Part shown: positions 35,824 through 43,891 of the stretch, piece after piece
How the letters are laid out: every line of letters starts with the position of its first letter
How positions within the stretch are numbered: position 1 is the stretch's first letter
From: CBDFKV01 sp965249035
GTDB taxonomy: Bacteria; Pseudomonadota; Gammaproteobacteria; Arenicellales; Poriferihabitantaceae
NCBI GenBank assembly: GCA_965249035.1
Contig: CBDFKV010000007.1
Location: forward strand, 806,001 to 870,000
Direction: 5' to 3'
DNA length: 64,000 bases
Position numbers and translations under genes: made by a program
The notes under the pieces: generated by a model
The model's database searches: none
The model's input: the letters and a program-made list of their open reading frames with translations, nothing else
What the model was told of the DNA's origin: nothing

Positions 35824-36908
35824 TGGCCAATAGCCGACAACGTAAAATCATCCATGTCGATATGGATTGCTTTTACGCGGCGGTTGAAACCCGCGAAAAC
35901 CCACGACTAAAAGGACGACCGGTTGCAGTCGGTGGTAAACCCAATAGCCGCGGGGTGGTGGCTGCCTGCAATTATGAGGCCCGGGCATTTGGCGTTCACT
36001 CCGCCTTGGCGATGTCGATTGCGGTTCGTCGCTGCCCTAACCTGATTTACTTGCCGGTAAGAATGGACCTGTACCGCCAAGTTTCCCAGCAAATCCATGC
36101 CATTTTCAGTGACTACACCGACAAAATCGAGCCGCTGTCATTGGATGAGGCTTACCTTGATGTTAGCGAGTCCAACCACCTACACGGCAGTGCGACCTTA
36201 ATCGCCCAGGAAATTAGGCAACGGATTTACCAAGAGCACCAATTGACTGCGTCTGCCGGAATCGCGCCTAATAAATTTCTCGCTAAAATTACCAGCGACT
36301 GGAATAAGCCAAACGGTCAAAAAACCATCGCACCCAGTCAAGTTGATGCATTCATCAAAACCGTGCCCGTAAAACGCATTTATGGTGTCGGAAAAGTCAC
36401 CGCTGCCAAAATGCACAAGCTGGGACTTGAAAGCTGTTTGGATCTGCAAACTTGGTCATCAGAAGCGCTGCAGCAACAGTTCGGCAGTTTTGGAATACGT
36501 CTGCATGCGCTGTGTCGTGGACAAGATGAGCGGCCAGTCAGTAACGAGCGCCAGCGTAAATCACTCAGCATCGAAGATACGTTTCCAGTCGACCTGTCTG
36601 ATGCCACGGCATGCCTCACTGCTTTGCCTGCTCTATACGAAGCATTCCAATCTCGGCTGCAACGCGCGCATAAGAACAATCAGGCACACGCATTAACGAT
36701 CAAAACCCTGTTCTTGAAGATGCGATTTAGTGATTTCAGCACCACCACGATTCAAATGCCTGGAGCAGAGCCTAACTTGACAGATTTTGAGCAGCTCTGT
36801 GGCCGAGCATGGGAACGTGGCAAGCTACCTGTACGCTTGCTGGGTCTTGGGGTGCGATTCGCCTCATCGGAATCTAGCCAGCAATTACTACTAGCGAAAG
36901 AAAGCTAA
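35823..36908 (+). CDS. dinB: DNA polymerase IV (Y-family)
   Basis: A 361-residue translesion polymerase. Catalytic carboxylates are in IHVDMDCFYAAVE and SLDEAYLDVS; NYEARAFGVHSAL and SAGIAPNKFLAKI complete the palm and fingers, and the helix-hairpin-helix GVGKVTAAKMHKLG lies near residue 185. The little-finger domain is present. No canonical C-terminal beta-clamp motif stands out (end SSQQLLLAKES), although QQLLLA is close to the QLxLF type. It shares one base with znuB and overlaps the convergent EamA gene by four. Confidence 0.95.
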   Translation: MANSRQRKIIHVDMDCFYAAVETRENPRLKGRPVAVGGKPNSRGVVAACNYEARAFGVHSALAMSIAVRRCPNLIYLPVRMDLYRQVSQQIHAIFSDYTDKIEPLSLDEAYLDVSESNHLHGSATLIAQEIRQRIYQEHQLTASAGIAPNKFLAKITSDWNKPNGQKTIAPSQVDAFIKTVPVKRIYGVGKVTAAKMHKLGLESCLDLQTWSSEALQQQFGSFGIRLHALCRGQDERPVSNERQRKSLSIEDTFPVDLSDATACLTALPALYEAFQSRLQRAHKNNQAHALTIKTLFLKMRFSDFSTTTIQMPGAEPNLTDFEQLCGRAWERGKLPVRLLGLGVRFASSESSQQLLLAKES

Positions 36909-37774
36909 GTGGGTAGTCGGCGCTCACGTTGATAAATATACAATCCTGACAAGACAATAATCGCTATCCCTAACCATTCGTTTGAAGCAGGAATATCGGC
37001 CCATATCATATAACCAAACAGCATTGCCCAAATCAAAGACGTGTATTCGTAAGGCACTAATAGTGAGGCACTAGCAAGGCTAAATGCGCGCGTCATCATC
37101 AGGTGGCCCGATAAAGCCAAGCCCGCGATAATCAGCATCCCTAACCATTCTGCTTTACCAATGTCCACCCAAAACCAGGGCAACAGCAAGGTCGAGATCA
37201 GCATGGCTGCGCTGTTAAAATAAAAAACCAAACGAAATACCGGCTCAGTTTCACTGAGTTTGCGCACCATCAGCATGGAAAACGCATACGCAGCACCCGA
37301 GCCAATCGCATATAAAGAAGCAGGATCAAATGCTTCAGATCCAGGTTTGGTAATAATCAAGATGCCGACAAAGCCGACAATCACCGCAACCCAGCGGTGC
37401 ACGCCCACGTGTTCACCCAAAAACCAACGGGAACCACCCGTCGCAAAAAAAGCGGAGCAAAAGAATATGGCTGTTACCGTCGTTAGTGGAAGGTATTTAA
37501 GCGCAGTGAAAAAGCATAGCGGCGCCAAATAGGTACCGAGTGCATAGATAAAACACGCCAGTGGTCGCTCGGTTTTAATCCCAGCAAGACCTCCCTGACG
37601 CGGCAGAGAGAGCAGTAAAACGCTAATAATAAACCAGCCTCTGATGGCAATGATTTGTACCGCACTAATCGAATCGCTGACAAACCATTTAACACACGCA
37701 TCCATGGTCGACAAAGCAGCAACCCCAGCCAGCACCCAGAATACGGCTTTCCCGACTTGATCAACGCGTTGCAT
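36905..37774 (-). CDS. EamA-family (DMT) transporter
   Basis: A 289-residue membrane protein with ten predicted helices in two EamA halves (STMDACVKWFV near the start, TVTAIFFCSAFFATGGSRW, then VPYEYTSLIWAMLFGYMIWAD quoted in part as EYTSLIWAMLFGY). ATG 37774 is used rather than TTG 37777. Members export metabolites such as amino acids or are of unknown substrate. No partner genes give a hint. Confidence 0.88.
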   Translation of the reverse strand: MQRVDQVGKAVFWVLAGVAALSTMDACVKWFVSDSISAVQIIAIRGWFIISVLLLSLPRQGGLAGIKTERPLACFIYALGTYLAPLCFFTALKYLPLTTVTAIFFCSAFFATGGSRWFLGEHVGVHRWVAVIVGFVGILIITKPGSEAFDPASLYAIGSGAAYAFSMLMVRKLSETEPVFRLVFYFNSAAMLISTLLLPWFWVDIGKAEWLGMLIIAGLALSGHLMMTRAFSLASASLLVPYEYTSLIWAMLFGYMIWADIPASNEWLGIAIIVLSGLYIYQRERRLPT

Positions 37775-37819
37775 CAACCCACTCCAACAGCCAGCCCCAA
37801 CAGCCGGCTCACGGCTGGT

Positions 37820-38905
37820 TCAAGGTTCCCAGAGGTCAACATCTCTACCCTGCTCCCTTATCCGCTCAGCACGGGCTGAGATATAACGCTGAAAATTAGG
37901 CTCAGTCAGATAAGCCTTTTCCAGCACATAGGCGAAAATCGACTGCGTATGAAAATTACGGAAATAGGCGTTAATTCGCATCACCTCAGTGCCGTTGGCG
38001 TCAAAAAAAACGATGGCAGGCAAATAACTGAGCCCTAGCGATTGGTACCACGCTTTGGTGGTAGTCATTTTGCCAGACGGGGTACGCACTTCCTGTTCAT
38101 CGCTTGCGTTTAACTGAACCACGTGCATTTGCTGTAACAAGTCTCGTGTCTCTACATGCGCCAAAGTCTGTTGGTGAAATGCCTCACAGTCCTCGCAATT
38201 GGGCGCCTCAAATAACACCGCCAGCGGCTTCTCACCCAATAGTTGATCCAATACATGGGGTGGCTTTTTGAAAAACGGCTCTGTTAGTAGCACACCTTCA
38301 GCCGAACCACTCGGCCGCGAATAGTCACTAAAGCTCTGTACCTGTTCTTGCTGGTCTTTCACGTAAGTCAGCGCTTTTCGAAAACGCTCCGGTGGATAAT
38401 AACCATTGATTCGGAGCGCTACCTGTTTGTTTTCGGTATAAAACAATAAAGTCGGTGTGAAATTGACGTTGAGCGCCTCCGCCAACTGTTTCTCGGTAAA
38501 GCTTTTGCCCCCCACCGTCACGACTTCCTGATCACCCCACATATTAATTGCAACGACGTCAAAGTTATCCTTGAACAGCTTTTCAATATCAGCCTCAGCC
38601 ATGTTATGCGTCCACAGCTGATTGCAATACGGACAACCGTCTTGATAGAAATACAGCGCCAATCGCTTTCCTGCCCCAGCCGCTTCTGCGATATCTTCGC
38701 CAAAGTCGAGAAAGCTGTGCTTAAACCAAACCGGATGCATCGCATTTTTCGCCCCTAGAAACTTCCCAGGTGGTTTAACCGCATCCGCGTTCGCCGTTGC
38801 TGGTAGGCTCAGAATCAGATACAACGCCACTCGGCACAACGTTTTCGCTATGCTTCCTGACAGTTGGGCACGGGGCATTCTAAAACGTTGTTGAAATAAA
38901 GCCAT
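37820..38905 (-). CDS. Exported protein with two thioredoxin-like domains
   Basis: From ATG 38905 the protein has 361 residues, with a probable signal peptide ending LPATANA. Two SoxW-like thioredoxin domains follow: the first with LYFYQDGCPYCNQLW, the second with LFEAPNCEDCEAFH; both have a later cis-Pro (FTPTLLFY and YLPAIVFF). It would reduce or isomerise periplasmic disulfides. The frame is open to 39001, overlapping the NRPS-like gene, and no start has a good ribosome site, so the start is uncertain. It may be the last gene of the peptide cluster. Confidence 0.78.
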   Translation of the reverse strand: MALFQQRFRMPRAQLSGSIAKTLCRVALYLILSLPATANADAVKPPGKFLGAKNAMHPVWFKHSFLDFGEDIAEAAGAGKRLALYFYQDGCPYCNQLWTHNMAEADIEKLFKDNFDVVAINMWGDQEVVTVGGKSFTEKQLAEALNVNFTPTLLFYTENKQVALRINGYYPPERFRKALTYVKDQQEQVQSFSDYSRPSGSAEGVLLTEPFFKKPPHVLDQLLGEKPLAVLFEAPNCEDCEAFHQQTLAHVETRDLLQQMHVVQLNASDEQEVRTPSGKMTTTKAWYQSLGLSYLPAIVFFDANGTEVMRINAYFRNFHTQSIFAYVLEKAYLTEPNFQRYISARAERIREQGRDVDLWEP

Positions 38906-38987
38906 GAGATTACGTTTCGTTACCTGTGTATCAAAGGTTTCTTCTGAATAGGAGAGCCATTGTAACTCCCGCAACAAACCGGGCTGG

Positions 38988-41591
38988 CTAGGCGCCGGCA
39001 TAGTAGCTAACTTTAGACGCTAACCCCTTAATATTTGAAGTTGAAAAAAACTGCCCGTGCGCACCAGGAATCGAGGATACTTTATTATTCGGAAAGTCGG
39101 CGCGCCAATCTGGGCCAGTTAAGTCACCTTCGGAGTAGATTTTCGCTGTATGACTATCCTCACCATACAGAATCAGTACAGGATCAGTATAGGCCCCCAG
39201 GGAAAAACTCCACTCCATGAGTGTTAGCAGTGCTGGAGCCTCGCCAGCCTGGCTAAGCTTCTGAGCAACTAACAGAGCTAGCATTGCACCCTGGCAATTC
39301 CCGCCCAGCATAATGGGCTCGTCGGCCAATGCCATAATCTCCAAAAAGTACCGATTCACAACCTCTCTAACAGTTTGCGATGAATAGTGTTTTACCCTTA
39401 GAATACCTGCGCAGGAGCGCATACCATAAAGTGGTTGATCTGACCCAAATTCCTCAGCTAACGCATGAAACTCACTATATTCTTGGAATATCCAGAAGAT
39501 TGGTCGACCTGTACCAGCGGTATTCAAGCCTACAACCATACTATCTTCAAGCAGCCTTTCACCCTGCCAACTCGAGACATAGGCTCGGATTTCCTTTATC
39601 AGATCAAATGAATTGTGTACGAATTCCATATTATCTGTAGCTAGACTCTGCACTACTGCACCCCCCTCAACCTCTTGCCTGACAAGGTTGACTAGCCTAG
39701 AGACTGTTGGGTTTTCTAGAAAGAAGGTGGTCATAGAAACATTTGGATACCTCTCCTCCACCGCCGTAAACAAGCGTGCAGCAGCTAGCGAGTCACCACC
39801 AAGATCAAAAAAACTGCCTTTCCCAGCGGGAACGCCATGCAATCCAAGCGCCTTACACCATAATTTACCTATCTCCGTTTCAAGAGAAAGAGGTACTTGA
39901 AATTTAGGATTTACTAATTGTGTGGGCTCTAGAGTATTTTTCCATTCACCCTGTTGGTATCGTTCGACCAACTTTTTTCGTTTAATCTTATTAGTTGGTG
40001 TCCGCTCAATCTCCGAGGCCATTAATGGAACTAAATGACGGACAGTCACCTTGTTTCGTAGTGAGACCTCCCGAATAATCGCTTGACCAATTTCTGATAT
40101 TCTAACCTGCTCAAATGAGTCTGGAGTAAAAAAAATGGCCAGTTCATCGGTTGTGCTTTCTCTCATTCGCAAGGGGGCAGCAATAACTATTCCCATGCGC
40201 AGACCATCCAAGCTGCGTAGCGGTTCCTCAAACTGCTCACAAGAGAACTTACGAGCATTGATAATTACAGTATCACTATCCCTGCCTATAACCCTAAGCT
40301 CACCACCACTGATAACGCCAAGATCACCCGTGGTAAACCACCCATCACTACTAAATTTATCCTTGTTTAGTACTGGATTTTCATAATAGCCCACAAAAAG
40401 CTTATCAGGTGACCAAATCTGTATCTGACCAGATACTCCCTCACCCGTGATAATTCCATTTTCGTCTGTAATTCGCAATTGCCACCCTTCAACAGGCCTA
40501 CCCAGGACCAGTGAGTCCGTGAGTGTATGAATCACTTGAATTAACTGATTACAGCCCCAGTTTGCTCGACAAACAGGACCGCCTTCCGTCAACCCGTAAA
40601 TCAAACCAACTTTACTATCCCCCATACCATTATTCTGTAGGTTTTCGAGAAATTGCTTTATAACATAAGGAACAATCGTCTCTGCACCAAACCCAACACT
40701 AGTGATCGAGGATAGATCATACTCGTCGTCAACTTTATCTAGCGCTCTGTTGATCATCCCTGCCATAGAAGACGAAAGGCCGAACGCACTTACATCAAAG
40801 CGTGACACCAAAGTCAGTAGCTCCTCTGGGCAAGCCGCTAACCGATACGGGTGGAGATAGATAACCTTTCGTCGGGGTTTAATCAGTGCAATTCCTGTAA
40901 CAGTATGAAATGGAAGGCAATAGAGGTTGACGTCTAATTCGTCTCTAGTAAAGCCGTCATAGAACCGATTGATTACAGTACGATTATCCAATCTCGCCAG
41001 CTTTGGCTTCCCAGTCGTACCAGAAGTTGATATGAGAAAATCACTTGGGTGCCTTCTGTGGGAGTACAGCCTAAAATCCTCGCCTCTTCTTTGTGGAACT
41101 ACAGGCAAATCATGTATATCAAATAATCGATACCGGGAGAAAGATAAGACCGAGCCATCCAGCTTTTCTTTTGTAACTTTGTCCGTTATAACAAGTGCGG
41201 TTTCAAATTCCTCGAGTAGCGCCTCCATGCCACGAGTGAACTCTTCTTCATCGCGAGATTGTATAGCTTGAGACCACCACGGGACACAATCGTTTCCGTT
41301 GAAAAGACAGGCCCACACCGCTGGGATAAAATCGAGTGCGCTCTCTAGGCAAATAACGACAAACTGTGAATTATTATCTCCGTTATCCTCTTGCTGAATT
41401 ACCGCTAATATTTCGAGAGCACGTTCATATAGTTCAGTATTACTGCTTATATGCTGATCACCCCGAAAATCAATCTCAATATATTCCCCGCGCGGATATG
41501 CTTCGATCAGCTTACAGATATACTCAGCCACTGAGTCTGGCTGATTTTCCGGTGCATTAAAAACCGGACCTTCAATTTGCGCGGGTATCAC
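38988..41591 (-). CDS. NRPS-like adenylation - carrier - thioesterase protein
   Basis: An 867-residue, three-domain enzyme starting at GTG 41591. The adenylation domain (about 1-550) has TSGTTGKPK (189-197), YGLTEGG (332-338), TGDLG (421-425), GRDSDTVIINARKFS (436-450) and the catalytic Lys in NKIKRKK (534-540). The carrier domain has FFDLGGDSLAAARLF, with Ser601 for phosphopantetheine. The thioesterase-like domain (about 685-867) has GGNCQGAM, so the nucleophile is Cys766 rather than Ser, with His845 in GAHGQFF. There is no condensation domain, so it loads one substrate and hands it off, possibly to a peptide. It lies 29 bases behind the HExxH gene. Substrate unknown. Confidence 0.9.
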   Translation of the reverse strand: MIPAQIEGPVFNAPENQPDSVAEYICKLIEAYPRGEYIEIDFRGDQHISSNTELYERALEILAVIQQEDNGDNNSQFVVICLESALDFIPAVWACLFNGNDCVPWWSQAIQSRDEEEFTRGMEALLEEFETALVITDKVTKEKLDGSVLSFSRYRLFDIHDLPVVPQRRGEDFRLYSHRRHPSDFLISTSGTTGKPKLARLDNRTVINRFYDGFTRDELDVNLYCLPFHTVTGIALIKPRRKVIYLHPYRLAACPEELLTLVSRFDVSAFGLSSSMAGMINRALDKVDDEYDLSSITSVGFGAETIVPYVIKQFLENLQNNGMGDSKVGLIYGLTEGGPVCRANWGCNQLIQVIHTLTDSLVLGRPVEGWQLRITDENGIITGEGVSGQIQIWSPDKLFVGYYENPVLNKDKFSSDGWFTTGDLGVISGGELRVIGRDSDTVIINARKFSCEQFEEPLRSLDGLRMGIVIAAPLRMRESTTDELAIFFTPDSFEQVRISEIGQAIIREVSLRNKVTVRHLVPLMASEIERTPTNKIKRKKLVERYQQGEWKNTLEPTQLVNPKFQVPLSLETEIGKLWCKALGLHGVPAGKGSFFDLGGDSLAAARLFTAVEERYPNVSMTTFFLENPTVSRLVNLVRQEVEGGAVVQSLATDNMEFVHNSFDLIKEIRAYVSSWQGERLLEDSMVVGLNTAGTGRPIFWIFQEYSEFHALAEEFGSDQPLYGMRSCAGILRVKHYSSQTVREVVNRYFLEIMALADEPIMLGGNCQGAMLALLVAQKLSQAGEAPALLTLMEWSFSLGAYTDPVLILYGEDSHTAKIYSEGDLTGPDWRADFPNNKVSSIPGAHGQFFSTSNIKGLASKVSYYAGA

Positions 41592-41620
41592 TGTAGCTTG
41601 GTAGTCAATTCAAGATTACT

Positions 41621-42598
41621 CTATGCACATCCCTTTATTTCGGACTCACCCCGTTCCAATAATTCCCAAGCTCTGTCCGATAAGCAGCCATGCTTCCTGA
41701 TGGTACCTAAGCCATTAGAAAATGCCTCACTATTGAATTTCCATTGTAGGTTGGCCCATTCTACATATTTGGAATTAATGCGACCATTGTCCACCCATTG
41801 TCGTAAAAATAGCGCAACTCTAGCGCATACCAAGGTAGCATGGAAAATGCCATCCATCGGCCTAAGATCACTGCGAAGAGGGGAAGGAAAACTATCTTCG
41901 GCGGGGTTTTGCACCAGTGAAACTGCAGTACCGTAGTTATCTCCGAAGAGTACTGCATGGGTAACTTCATGAACTAAAAATGTAACCACCAAGGGGAGGG
42001 TAGAATAATGGTTTGCATTAACAAACATAGCTCCCCAGACCATTAACGACGTTACTCCACCAAACCCCTTTGAATTAACTCCATCGGAATTGCGTTCCGC
42101 GACAATGATGCGTGATATGAGTTCGTCGATTTCTTCAGCAATAGATGGGTCTTCCAATCGAACAATGTCTAATGCGAGGTGGATTTTCTGTTGATATGCT
42201 TCGAATAGTTTTGGTTCTGGAGTACTCATTGGGTTGCCATCAGAGAAAGATGCGAACACTAGTCGCGGGTATCGCTCGTAGTCATCTCCCAGCGCTTCCT
42301 TCGAATACGGCAGGATTTCGAAATCTATCGGATTATGTACTAGCTTGATTACCTCGCTTGCGATCCTCTCCGCCCGTCCCCAATCTTCCGCACTAACAGC
42401 AAACACCAAGTCAAAATAACGGGCGAAAACGCTCGGATTAACTCTCTGAGAACGAATCCTTTTCAGCGCCGCTTCCACGCTAGAAGGTTCCAGGGGGAGC
42501 ACGTCCGTAGTTCTTTCGAAGATGTGATTAAGGCTCCCCGCAAGCCGATCGCGTACGTGACGATCCAGCTCGTGAGGCTGATTAATGATATCCAACAT
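41621..42598 (-). CDS. HExxH-motif putative peptide-modification protein
   Basis: A 325-residue protein matching the HExxH family that occurs with ribosomal peptide precursors (as I recall, TIGR04267). Visible marks: GFGGVTSLMVWGAMFVNA, the metal site LVHEVTHAVLF (His210, Glu211, His214) and SPLRSDLRPMDGIFHATLV, where His253 is a good third ligand. Some relatives are reported to be iron/2-oxoglutarate-dependent peptide hydroxylases rather than proteases; I infer the same here. There is no signal peptide. It lies between the small peptide gene and the NRPS-like gene on the same strand. Confidence 0.85.
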   Translation of the reverse strand: MLDIINQPHELDRHVRDRLAGSLNHIFERTTDVLPLEPSSVEAALKRIRSQRVNPSVFARYFDLVFAVSAEDWGRAERIASEVIKLVHNPIDFEILPYSKEALGDDYERYPRLVFASFSDGNPMSTPEPKLFEAYQQKIHLALDIVRLEDPSIAEEIDELISRIIVAERNSDGVNSKGFGGVTSLMVWGAMFVNANHYSTLPLVVTFLVHEVTHAVLFGDNYGTAVSLVQNPAEDSFPSPLRSDLRPMDGIFHATLVCARVALFLRQWVDNGRINSKYVEWANLQWKFNSEAFSNGLGTIRKHGCLSDRAWELLERGESEIKGCA

Positions 42599-42741
42599 AG
42601 TGATTAATCAATCAACTCCACAAGAAATACAAAATCAGCCACTGATTCTCAGCCCAATCTAGCAGCTACAGACTTGAAAGTACCGTCAAGTTGATTTCGT
42701 CGCCGGTGTCAGTGCTCAAATCCTTACATGAAACACGACAC

Positions 42742-42758
42742 CCCATAGCTATTATGGG
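42742..42758 (-). other. Hairpin between the peptide gene and the HExxH gene
   Basis: CCCATA-GCTAT-TATGGG, a 6-bp stem within the 199-bp gap after the peptide gene. No T-run follows, so it is more likely to be a processing or attenuation element than a full terminator. Such a site would let the peptide be made in excess over its enzymes. The rest of the gap (42599-42797) shows nothing else. Confidence 0.35.
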
Positions 42759-42797
42759 CCAATCAAAGGCTATAAACCCAAATTCCAGCCAATCGCT

Positions 42798-43022
42798 TTA
42801 ATTCTTACTAATTTGTGGAAGAGGGACCTCCTCCCCAATTTTGTTGAGCAATCGTCCAGCTTTTTTAATGGGATCCTCTTTAGTTACGCCGGCTTCTTCA
42901 CCCATTTTATTGAGCACGCGCCCGACTTTTTCGATAGAACCCTCGTTGAATTCCGCTAGTTTTTCAGACTCTACTAGACTTTCTAAACCTAATAGTTCTG
43001 AATAATTTATTTTTTCACTCAT
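42798..43022 (-). CDS. Small peptide with tandem repeats, candidate RiPP precursor
   Basis: A 74-residue peptide with a strong ribosome site (GGAGAGGGG a few bases before ATG). Residues 1-28 are Glu- and Leu-rich (SELLGLESLVESEKLAEF) and look like a leader. Residues 29-44 and 51-66 are two copies of x-I-x-K-x-G-R-x-L-N-K-x-G-E-E-x (10 of 16 identical), and the end is PLPQISKN. It has no Cys and no signal peptide. Being first in line before a HExxH enzyme and an NRPS-like protein, it is the likely substrate. An unrelated small regulatory protein remains possible. Confidence 0.75.
   Translation of the reverse strand: MSEKINYSELLGLESLVESEKLAEFNEGSIEKVGRVLNKMGEEAGVTKEDPIKKAGRLLNKIGEEVPLPQISKN
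42825..42938 (-). repeat. Two 48-bp coding repeats (22-codon period)
   Basis: The repeats at 42891-42938 and 42825-42872 encode the 16-residue motif described for the peptide. The spacing is 66 bp, in frame. Conserved residues: Ile, Lys, Gly-Arg, Leu-Asn-Lys and Gly-Glu-Glu. Confidence 0.8.
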
Positions 43023-43058
43023 ATTCCCCTCTCCAAAGTAAATAACAGAAAGTCAACT

Positions 43059-43103
43059 ATAACCACATTACTGGTTATCATTCAAGTGAAATAAATCATT
43101 CAA
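43059..43103 (-). promoter_or_regulatory. Promoter and operator-like dyad of the peptide gene
   Basis: On the minus strand TTGAAT (43103-43098), 17-bp spacer, TGATAA (43080-43075). A perfect dyad ATAACCA-N6-TGGTTAT (43059-43078) overlaps the -10 and transcription start, an ideal repressor position. No regulator gene is adjacent on the cluster side. Confidence 0.55.
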
Positions 43104-43222
43104 ACACTGCCTAATGTCTATCCTGCCTCGGGGAGCACCGCTTGCCCTAGGCTGACTAGGAATCTAGCCTTACCTCATCCAAATATCTCTCCAAAGGTTG
43201 CTTGTTTCTCACACTTACGACC

Positions 43223-43248
43223 GTTACATCTTGTTACAAATCGTTACA
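43223..43248 (+). promoter_or_regulatory. Three GTTACA direct repeats, response-regulator box
   Basis: GTTACA starts at 43223, 43233 and 43243, one per helical turn. The first two form TACATCTTGTTACA, matching the RstA box TACATNTNGTTACA as I remember it. OmpR-family regulators bind such direct repeats. A -10-like TAAACT is at 43280-43285, without a good -35, as expected for activation. The 339-bp gap 43023-43361 otherwise holds only the divergent peptide promoter. Confidence 0.65.
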
Positions 43249-43361
43249 GCGCTGAAAAGATTTAACCCCGCCCTCTGCCTAAACTACCCTCTCTCAATAG
43301 CCGACCAGGACTTCGCCCAGACTTAGTTCGGGGTCAAATTAAGCAATTAAATACGTGGAGT

Positions 43362-43874
43362 ATGAAGATGAAAAAACGAAACAAATGGATACTAGCAGGC
43401 CTTGTCACCTTGGGAATCACTGGCGCAGTTGTGGCCAAACCGGCCCATTTTATGTCTCATGACCCGCTTGAGCGTGCAGACTTTTTCGCCGAGCGAATCA
43501 GTAACAAACTTGAACTCAACAGTTCACAAAATGCGCAGCTTGAAGTGCTGAAAACCACCTTGTTGGCCAAAGCAAATTTGATCAAGGATCAACGGCGCAC
43601 CACCAAAAGCGACATCAAAGCGCTATTCGGCGATCAGTTTGAGCAACAAAAAGCGTTGGAATTGCTGCAAGCCAAAACTGACTTCGTTGCTAGCAATGCG
43701 CCGGAAGTGATTAGCGCCTTTTCTGGCCTATACGATTCGCTCGATCCGCAGCAACGTGCTGAAGTCAAAGCCATGATCGAACACCGACGCGGACGCCATG
43801 GTCATCGGAACCACCGAGATGCTGAGGATTATCGTCTGCAAAACCAGCCTAACCACCAGCAATACAACGGTTAA
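43362..43874 (+). CDS. Spy/CpxP-like periplasmic protein
   Basis: A 170-residue exported protein (MKMKKRNKWILAGLVTLGIT signal, cleavage near VVAK). The mature part is all-helical with two degenerate LTxxQ-type motifs (LELNSSQNAQLEVLK and SLDPQQRAEVKAMIEHR). The C-terminal tail is rich in His and Arg (HRRGRHGHRNHRD) and may bind metal. In the family such proteins are chaperones and stress sensors that damp a two-component kinase. It leads an operon with the regulator and kinase downstream. Confidence 0.85.
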   Translation: MKMKKRNKWILAGLVTLGITGAVVAKPAHFMSHDPLERADFFAERISNKLELNSSQNAQLEVLKTTLLAKANLIKDQRRTTKSDIKALFGDQFEQQKALELLQAKTDFVASNAPEVISAFSGLYDSLDPQQRAEVKAMIEHRRGRHGHRNHRDAEDYRLQNQPNHQQYNG

Positions 43875-43891
43875 ATTGAGGGATAATAACT

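Noticed and set aside
37799..37816. CAGCCG-GCTCA-type stem as a terminator between the EamA and thioredoxin-like genes
   Set aside because: The stem is 6 bp and no T-run follows on either strand.
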